A DNA stretch of 58,956 bases from Candidatus Gastranaerophilales bacterium (GTDB taxonomy: Bacteria; Cyanobacteriota; Vampirovibrionia; Gastranaerophilales; Gastranaerophilaceae), in the NCBI GenBank assembly GCA_944324235.1, contig CALUVN010000005.1, forward strand, positions 1 through 58,956, given 5' to 3'. Under the pieces are notes generated by a model. The model ran no database searches, was not told the origin of the DNA, and saw nothing but the letters and a program-made list of their open reading frames with translations. Each line of letters begins with the position of its first letter. The first letter of the stretch is position 1. Below are positions 53,571 through 58,956 of the stretch, piece after piece. Made by a program: the position numbers and the translations under genes.

Positions 53571-54035
53571 ATGTATAAAAAAGCAGGCATAACACTGGCA
53601 ATTATAAGCGCAATGGTAATCGGATTTTCACTGAACAACATCGCGATATCAGATACGACCGATTTTCGCGTTGCGGTTGTAGACATAAAGGAACTGGTAT
53701 CCAAATCTCAAGAAATTAAAAAATTAAAGACAGACCAAGAAAATAAAATCAATCAAATGCAACAAACCGTAGAAAAAGCCAGAACAGAAATAGCAAAAGA
53801 AACTGATCCTGCAAAAATTGCCGCATTAGAGGAAAAATACAGAAAAGAAGTTAACGCACAAAAATTGACTCTCGACAGCGAATACAACAGTAAACTTACC
53901 AAAATTGACAATAATATTAAGACAATAGTTATAGAAAAAGCCCGCAGTATGAACTATAATCTGGTATTACCGAAAAATTTTGTACTATATGGCGGGGATG
54001 ATATAACGGCAGAAGTTGCTAAATCAATTAAATAG
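53571..54035 (+). CDS. OmpH/Skp-like periplasmic chaperone
   Basis: 154 residues: a signal or anchor sequence (ITLAIISAMVIGFSLN), then a beta strand with VAVVDIKELVSKSQEIKKLK and a long helical tentacle (QMQQTVEKARTEIAKETDPA), ending in VLPKNFVLYGGDDITAEVAK. This is the layout of Skp (OmpH), a trimeric chaperone carrying outer-membrane proteins. It supports a diderm envelope. The start at MYKKAGITLA is preferred, with AAAGGATG upstream. No bamA or lpx genes are adjacent. Confidence 0.85.
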   Translation: MYKKAGITLAIISAMVIGFSLNNIAISDTTDFRVAVVDIKELVSKSQEIKKLKTDQENKINQMQQTVEKARTEIAKETDPAKIAALEEKYRKEVNAQKLTLDSEYNSKLTKIDNNIKTIVIEKARSMNYNLVLPKNFVLYGGDDITAEVAKSIK

Positions 54036-54040
54036 AAATA

Positions 54041-54072
54041 AAAAAACGGATTTCAATGATTTGAAATCCGTT
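54041..54072. terminator. bidirectional terminator
   Basis: AACGGATTTCAA and TTGAAATCCGTT form a perfect 12-base-pair stem with a TGAT loop, with T-rich tracts on both sides, between the convergent skp-like gene and speE. Confidence 0.88.
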
Positions 54073-54094
54073 TGTAGTTTTTTACAACAGCAAG

Positions 54095-54946
54095 CTAGAG
54101 CAATTCTTTCAAATAATTTGGAAGAGCAAATCTAGCGTTGTGGTATTCTTTATTATAAATTTTGCAGGACTTAGTAATTTCATCACATCTGTCGTCAGCA
54201 AAGTAAGAAAGCGGTTCAACAGTTTCCGAACAAAATGCCCAGGCCCAGTATCCGCCGGGATATGTCGGAATGTTTGACGTAAATGTTGAACAAATTGGAA
54301 ATACTTTTTTCAAAAGATTATACATTTTTTTAATTTCTTCTTTGTTAACAAACGGTGACTCTGATTGAGCAGAAACAATACCGCCTTTCTTAAGAGAATT
54401 TTTCACATTTGTATAGAATTCTTCCGTGAACAAACCTTCTCCGGGGCCCAGAGGATCGGTTGAGTCAATAAGTACTATATCAAACTCGTTCTTTTTATCT
54501 TTAATATATTCAATAGCATCCTGAACAAGAATTTCTACTTTCGGGTTATCAAGCTCGCAAGAAATTGTCGGAAGATATTTTTTGCAAGCATCAATAACAA
54601 GACCGTCAATTTCACAAAGGACAACTCGTTTTACAGTTTTATGTTTAAGAACTTCTCTAACTGTACCACCGTCGCCTCCGCCGATTACAAGAACTGATTC
54701 AGGTGCTTTATGATGCATCATAGGGACATGGGCAATCATTTCATGATAATGATATTCATCACCTTCTGTCGTCATCATCAAGTCATCAATTGTTAAAACT
54801 CTGCCGAGCTGACTGTCTGTTTCAAATATTTCAACTTTTTGAAACGGAGACTGCTCGGAAATCAACACTTTACCGGCTTTGATTATGAGCCCGAAACCGC
54901 CGGGCGTAATTTCTCTATAAAAACCATCTTTAATTCCGTTAGTCAT
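54095..54946 (-). CDS. speE: polyamine aminopropyltransferase (spermidine synthase)
   Basis: 283-residue enzyme joining an aminopropyl group from decarboxylated SAM to putrescine. Motifs: YHYHEMIAHVPMMHH, the nucleotide-binding VLVIGGGDGGTVREVLKH, CEIDGLVIDACKKYLP and the catalytic IDSTDPLGPGEGLFTEEFY. No speD (SAM decarboxylase) lies in this window. It directly follows the HIT gene with no gap, so the two are one transcript. Confidence 0.95.
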   Translation of the reverse strand: MTNGIKDGFYREITPGGFGLIIKAGKVLISEQSPFQKVEIFETDSQLGRVLTIDDLMMTTEGDEYHYHEMIAHVPMMHHKAPESVLVIGGGDGGTVREVLKHKTVKRVVLCEIDGLVIDACKKYLPTISCELDNPKVEILVQDAIEYIKDKKNEFDIVLIDSTDPLGPGEGLFTEEFYTNVKNSLKKGGIVSAQSESPFVNKEEIKKMYNLLKKVFPICSTFTSNIPTYPGGYWAWAFCSETVEPLSYFADDRCDEITKSCKIYNKEYHNARFALPNYLKELL

Positions 54947-55273
54947 CTAAATATTCCCTTTCTTATTACCCAGAATGTGCAGATGCAGGTGAAAAACTTC
55001 CTGACCTGCTTCTTTACCTGTATTAATCTGTACCCTGTAAGCGCTTAAACCTGCTTTTTTCGCTGTTTCCTTGACAGCCATAAGCAGTTCGCCCATAAGA
55101 TTTTTGTCCTCAAGTTCATTCAACGATGCAACGTGAACCTTAGGAACTACAAGAATATGCACGGGAGCTTTAGGATTTATATCGTTAAAAGCCACGCAAT
55201 ATTCATTTTCATAGACAAATTCCGTACCGAAATCGCCGCTAATAATTTTACAAAAAATACAATCGTTACTCAT
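54947..55273 (-). CDS. HIT family nucleotide-binding protein
   Basis: 108-residue histidine-triad hydrolase/transferase of the HINT branch. The active-site motif is HLHLHILG near the C-terminus, and the N-terminal CIFCKIISGDFGTEFVYEN is family-typical. Likely hydrolyses purine phosphoramidates. The gene touches speE (stop of one, start of next adjacent). Confidence 0.94.
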   Translation of the reverse strand: MSNDCIFCKIISGDFGTEFVYENEYCVAFNDINPKAPVHILVVPKVHVASLNELEDKNLMGELLMAVKETAKKAGLSAYRVQINTGKEAGQEVFHLHLHILGNKKGNI

Positions 55274-55388
55274 ACCAGCACCCTCTTTTTTTTGAAATTG
55301 TATAACGATAAAAACACAATGTAAATAGTCCGTTAAAAAGTAAACATTTTATTTGTGATATGATAAAAGAAAAGCGGCGGAGGTATTT

Positions 55389-56183
55389 ATGAAAGACATT
55401 CAAAAACTAAACGATACAAGAAATGTTGATATACAAAAAGTAGGAATCAAACATCTTGACCTGCCGCTCATTATTCAACGCAAAAACAACTCAAATCAGG
55501 TTGTTTCAGCAAAAGCAAAAGTAAATGTGTCACTTCCGAGACACTACAAAGGAACGCATATGTCTCGTTTTGTGGAAGTGCTTACAGAATGGAAAAATAA
55601 AAACCTTCTCGGAGTCGATATAAAAGGTTGTATTGAAAAAATAATTAAACGACTTGATGCACAAAGCGGTGAACTTCAATTTAAATTCAAATATTTTATT
55701 GATAAAAAATCACCTGTTACGGGATTTTCATCCCCTATGGGATATGAATCAACATTTGAGGGAAAGCTTGAAAATGGCAGTTACCGGTTTATTTTAGGTG
55801 TCCAAGTTCCTGTAACCACGCTCTGTCCGTGCTCTAAAGAGATTTCAGACCACGGAGCACACAATCAGCGAGCTTTGATTACAGTCAAAGTTTCGTACGA
55901 TGAAACCGAACATATATGGATTGAAGACTTGATAGAGCTTGTAGAAAGCTGTTCATCCTGTCCTGTATATCCTCTTTTAAAACGAGAAGACGAAAAATTC
56001 GTAACTGAAAAAGCATACGAAAACCCTAAATTCGTGGAAGATGTACTGAGAGATGTTGTTGTAAAACTGCGTAATCACCCGATTGTAAACTGGTTTGAGG
56101 TAGAATGCGAAGCTCTGGAAAGCATCCACAACCACTCAGCCTGGGCATATCAGCAGGAAGACAAATCATCTAAAATTTCTTAG
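55389..56183 (+). CDS. folE2: GTP cyclohydrolase I, FolE2 (type IB)
   Basis: 264-residue enzyme making 7,8-dihydroneopterin triphosphate from GTP for folate. This is the zinc-independent or broad-metal type IB, unrelated in length to FolE. Key motifs: DLPLIIQRKNNSNQVVSAKA, VSLPRHYKGTHMSRFVEV, the active-site TLCPCSKEISDHGAHNQRAL and LVESCSSCPVYPLLKREDE. GGCGGAGG precedes the ATG. The 3' end overlaps the convergent gene by 14 bases. Confidence 0.95.
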   Translation: MKDIQKLNDTRNVDIQKVGIKHLDLPLIIQRKNNSNQVVSAKAKVNVSLPRHYKGTHMSRFVEVLTEWKNKNLLGVDIKGCIEKIIKRLDAQSGELQFKFKYFIDKKSPVTGFSSPMGYESTFEGKLENGSYRFILGVQVPVTTLCPCSKEISDHGAHNQRALITVKVSYDETEHIWIEDLIELVESCSSCPVYPLLKREDEKFVTEKAYENPKFVEDVLRDVVVKLRNHPIVNWFEVECEALESIHNHSAWAYQQEDKSSKIS

Positions 56184-56688
56184 ATATAATAAAATTCACA
56201 CCCCAGTTGCCATCGTTTTCATGAGGTTCTTGAATATTATAACGCTGGCCTTCCAATGAAACAGAGACGCCTTTTTTAAAATTTTGGGTAACACCCAGAA
56301 ATGCACCGACGCTTGTATCCCACTCTTTATTAGTATAATTATATTTTGCAACGCCGTGCGGGTTCAAATATACTGTTGTATTTTCAGCAACAGGAACATT
56401 TACAGTGCATGGCGAATATCTGAATTGAGTCGATACAGCCCCTTCTGAAAAATTGTTTCTTATACGCAAATTCTGACCGACTATGCCGTTTTTATCATAA
56501 TTGTATCCGGCTTTTAAATCTATCACCATTGCTCCGCCGCTTTTTGTATCAAGTGCAATTCCGTTAAAAATTGCGGCACTTAAGCGTTTTGAAGACAATT
56601 TACTTTCTAAACCGATTAATGTGGTATTAACACCGTTGTTATACCAGTAATTACTGCATGATGCGCTATAACCGATTCCGTCAGGCAT
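56170..56688 (-). CDS. hypothetical beta-strand-rich protein, possibly barrel-like
   Basis: 172-residue protein with alternating hydrophobic residues and aromatic ends, like short outer-membrane beta strands (GGAMVIDLKAGYNYDKNG, then VSLEGQRYNIQEPHENDGNW, ending GVNFIISKKF). It has no signal peptide at the chosen start, which has AAGGGGAAA upstream. That absence argues against simple export by Sec, so the barrel reading is only tentative. It may be the C-terminal part of something broken, but no upstream remnant was found. Confidence 0.6.
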   Translation of the reverse strand: MPDGIGYSASCSNYWYNNGVNTTLIGLESKLSSKRLSAAIFNGIALDTKSGGAMVIDLKAGYNYDKNGIVGQNLRIRNNFSEGAVSTQFRYSPCTVNVPVAENTTVYLNPHGVAKYNYTNKEWDTSVGAFLGVTQNFKKGVSVSLEGQRYNIQEPHENDGNWGVNFIISKKF

Positions 56689-56860
56689 AATTTTCCCCTT
56701 ATTATAAAATACCCTTGTATATATTTAAACAATTTTCCTCTCTGAAAATTGCCTGATTATAGCATTTTTTTATAAAATCTTAACTTGAAAATATTTTTTT
56801 ATAATGTACTATTAAAAGTGTAATATTTACACTACTGAAATATATAGGGAAATAAGAATT

Positions 56861-58660
56861 ATGGCTAATACAAACGAACATATACGCAACATTGCAATAA
56901 TTGCCCACGTTGACCATGGGAAAACAACTCTTGTTGACTGCCTTTTAAAACAGGCCGGTGCATTCAGGGCAAACCAGCAGGTGCAGGAACGCGTTTTAGA
57001 CAGTAATGACTTAGAAAAAGAACGCGGAATTACAATCCTTTCAAAAAATATTTCTATCAATTACAAAGGATGTAAAATCAATGTAGTAGATACCCCGGGG
57101 CACGCAGACTTCGGCGGAGAAGTTGAACGGGTTCTCGGAATGGTTGACGGAGCATTGCTAATTGTCGATGCGGCAGAAGGTCCGATGCCGCAAACAAGAT
57201 TTGTGTTATCAAAAGCACTTCAGCTCGGGTTAAAAATTATTGTTGTAATAAATAAAATTGACAAACCTGCAGCAGAACCGCTCAAGGCTCTGGATAAAGT
57301 TTTTGATTTATTTACGGAACTAACTGATAGAGAAGATTTGATTGATTTTCCGTTCATTTTTGCAAGCAGCTTGAACGGTTTTGCAATAAAAGAACTTAAC
57401 GACGAAAGAGTCGACATGGTGCCGCTTCTCGATTGCATTATGGAAAACATACAACCACCAACGGGAGATGCTTCAAAACCTCTGCAATTTCAGGCAACAA
57501 CTCTCGATTACAATGAATATGTCGGAAGAATTGTTATCGGAAGAATTGCAAACGGAAAAATTAAATCACAGGAACAAGTCTGCCTTGTACACGCTGACGG
57601 AACACAGGAACGCGGCAAGGTTACAAAACTTTTCGGATTTAAAGATTTAGGCAGAGTAGAAATAGAAGAAGCATCAGCCGGCGATATCGTAGGAGTTGCA
57701 GGATTTTCTGACATACAAATCGGCGAGACTATATGTTCGTTGAATGACCCGAATCCGCTTCCGCTGATTCACGTTGATGAACCTTCTTTGCAGATGAACT
57801 TTTCAGTAAATGACAGCCCGTTTGCAGGAACTGAAGGTAAGTTTGTAACATCACGCCAATTAAGAAAAAGACTTTACAACGAACTTGAAAAAAATGTGAG
57901 CCTGCGTGTCGAAGATACTGACAGCACAGATGTTTTCAGAGTATCAGGAAGAGGCGAACTCCACCTTGGTATTCTAATTGAAACAATGCGCCGTGAGGGA
58001 TACGAATTTCAAGTATCAAAACCGGAAGTTATCTATAAAGAGATTGACGGTGTAAAATGCGAACCTTACGAAAACCTGATTGTTGATGTTCCTGAAGATT
58101 ATGCAGGAAGCTGTATTGAAAGACTGGCAGGCCGCAAAGCAGAAATGCAGGAAATGAACAATTCCAAAGGCAGAACAACAATGGCATTCCACATTCCTGC
58201 AAGAGGATTGATAGGTTTTCGCAGTGAATTCATAAGAATGACCCGCGGTGAAGGGATAATGTACCACACATATCTTGAATACAGACCTTATGCGGGCGAT
58301 ATTCCAAGACAACGTAACGGTTCTATCATCGCAATCGAAGAGGGCGAAGCTATTCCTTACGCACTCGCACAGTTTGAAGACAGAGGGGTATTCTTTGTAA
58401 CACCGAAAACAAAAGTTTACCGCGGAATGATTATCGGTGAATGCAACAAACCGCAGGATATTGTCGTAAACATCTGCAAAACAAAAAAACTTACCAATAT
58501 GAGAAGCGCAACCGCAGATGTTATGGTAACCCTTCAGGCTCCGAAAATTCTGTCGCTTGAAGAATCTCTTGAATATATTGCAGACGACGAGCTTGTCGAA
58601 ATTACCCCCGAAAATATAAGAATCAGAAAAGCTGATTTAACAAGAAAGATTTACAACTAA
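56861..58660 (+). CDS. typA: translational GTPase TypA/BipA
   Basis: 599-residue ribosome-binding GTPase of the EF-G family active under stress and low temperature. G motifs: [20 protein letters not shown] (G1), [10 protein letters not shown] (switch I), [19 protein letters not shown] (G3) and [12 protein letters not shown] (G4). The EF-G-like domains and BipA-specific C-terminal domain follow (for example [20 protein letters not shown]). AGGGAAATAAG is a weak ribosome binding site. A strong terminator follows. Confidence 0.97.
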   Translation: MANTNEHIRNIAIIAHVDHGKTTLVDCLLKQAGAFRANQQVQERVLDSNDLEKERGITILSKNISINYKGCKINVVDTPGHADFGGEVERVLGMVDGALLIVDAAEGPMPQTRFVLSKALQLGLKIIVVINKIDKPAAEPLKALDKVFDLFTELTDREDLIDFPFIFASSLNGFAIKELNDERVDMVPLLDCIMENIQPPTGDASKPLQFQATTLDYNEYVGRIVIGRIANGKIKSQEQVCLVHADGTQERGKVTKLFGFKDLGRVEIEEASAGDIVGVAGFSDIQIGETICSLNDPNPLPLIHVDEPSLQMNFSVNDSPFAGTEGKFVTSRQLRKRLYNELEKNVSLRVEDTDSTDVFRVSGRGELHLGILIETMRREGYEFQVSKPEVIYKEIDGVKCEPYENLIVDVPEDYAGSCIERLAGRKAEMQEMNNSKGRTTMAFHIPARGLIGFRSEFIRMTRGEGIMYHTYLEYRPYAGDIPRQRNGSIIAIEEGEAIPYALAQFEDRGVFFVTPKTKVYRGMIIGECNKPQDIVVNICKTKKLTNMRSATADVMVTLQAPKILSLEESLEYIADDELVEITPENIRIRKADLTRKIYN

Positions 58661-58679
58661 ATAACCTAGGAACATATAT

Positions 58680-58710
58680 AAAAACCTTCCTGATAAAAGG
58701 GAAGGTTTTT
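58680..58710. terminator. bidirectional terminator after typA
   Basis: AAAAACCTTCC and GGAAGGTTTTT form an 11-base-pair stem around a 9-base loop, 19 bases after the typA stop and facing the end of the EamA-like gene on the other strand. Confidence 0.88.
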
Positions 58711-58737
58711 ATTTTAAGAATTTTAAATTTTGGAGTT

Positions 58738-58956
58738 TTATTTCTTTGAGTTTTTACTTAAAGCAAGGATTTTTTTATACTTGCGGACTTTATTTCTGAC
58801 GTAAGACTGCCCGAATACGGAAAACAAAATAAGCGTCATTCCGATATAAAACGACGGGGTGAGAATGTGCGCTTCATTAAAAAACAGCATTGCAAAAAGA
58901 ATTCCGTAAACAGGCTCAAGGTTTCCTGCAAGGCTGACCGTAAAAGCTGAAAGCGT
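58738..58956 (-). CDS. EamA/DMT family transporter, C-terminal part (cut by window)
   Basis: The last 72 codons of a drug/metabolite transporter family membrane protein run off the window edge. Visible: LAGNLEPVYGILFAMLFFNE, a typical EamA segment before the last helix, then FYIGMTLILFSVFGQSYVRN and a basic tail. The N-terminal part and substrate are not visible. Confidence 0.8.
   Translation of the reverse strand, partial: TLSAFTVSLAGNLEPVYGILFAMLFFNEAHILTPSFYIGMTLILFSVFGQSYVRNKVRKYKKILALSKNSKK

Noticed and set aside
1-58956. tRNA genes, rRNA, CRISPR arrays, insertion sequences, attachment sites
   Set aside because: I looked through the intergenic regions and saw no cloverleaf with CCA-end context, no spaced direct repeats and no transposase or integrase frame.

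Overview
This is an AT-rich bacterial chromosome segment of about 59 kb, densely packed with mostly housekeeping genes and containing no insertion sequence, prophage, CRISPR array, rRNA or tRNA that I could see. The gene content points to an anaerobic diderm: AsmA-like and Skp/OmpH-like envelope proteins, NifU-NifS for Fe-S clusters, a small clostridial-type ferredoxin, ATP-type PEP carboxykinase, a group-2-like sigma factor, a CHASE2-GGDEF protein and flagellar genes. An uncultured non-photosynthetic relative of Cyanobacteria (Melainabacteria/Vampirovibrionia, Gastranaerophilales type) fits best, but this is inference from gene content and not a phylogeny.

Layout. 1-4.4 kb: 3' part of rpsU (cut by the window edge), a 55-codon ORF in front of a CHASE2-GGDEF diguanylate cyclase, a frameshifted gene remnant, a secreted protein and a TPR protein. 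4.5-9.7 kb: proS, an LPG-synthase-like membrane protein, gatD, and the tatD-tlyA pair. 9.7-16.3 kb (minus strand): tig-clpP-clpX-polA plus a secreted protein, a protein-quality-control/replication operon. 16.4-23.1 kb (plus strand): acyltransferase, nitrilase-family amidohydrolase, PBP4-type DacB, glycosyltransferase, Gfo/Idh oxidoreductase, CDP-alcohol phosphatidyltransferase, trmL and nnrD, an envelope/metabolic run with many short gene overlaps. 23.1-25.2 kb (minus): two small proteins sharing a C-terminal tail, and anmK. 25.8-27.6 kb: a pair of WYL regulators. 27.7-29.9 kb (minus): fliJ-fliK-hook/basal-body protein. 30-33.6 kb: a secreted repeat protein, a GH38 alpha-mannosidase and a two-domain universal stress protein. 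33.8-42.2 kb (plus): small sigma factor, gcvPB, CoA-activase-like protein, membrane protein, miaA, giant AsmA-like protein. 42.2-47.2 kb (minus): second repeat protein, nifS/nifU, Gly-rich protein, membrane thioredoxin. 47.5-51.7 kb (plus): group-2-like sigma factor with an unusual leader, secreted protein, deoB, ferredoxin, annexin-like protein. 51.7-58.9 kb: pckA, skp-like, speE/HIT, folE2, barrel-like protein, typA and the 3' end of an EamA transporter.

The most notable signals are: (i) a recurring promoter geometry in which a -10 hexamer ends 6-7 nt before the ATG, predicting leaderless mRNAs for at least seven genes, including a back-to-back divergent pair; (ii) a bacterial protein with an annexin-like repeat; (iii) two adjacent small proteins with unrelated bodies but a shared VGxKLDIV tail; (iv) two secreted proteins built on a shared MFG-type repeat; (v) a leader with two coupled mini-ORFs before the sigma factor. 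I found no clear new multi-gene defence or mobile system here.
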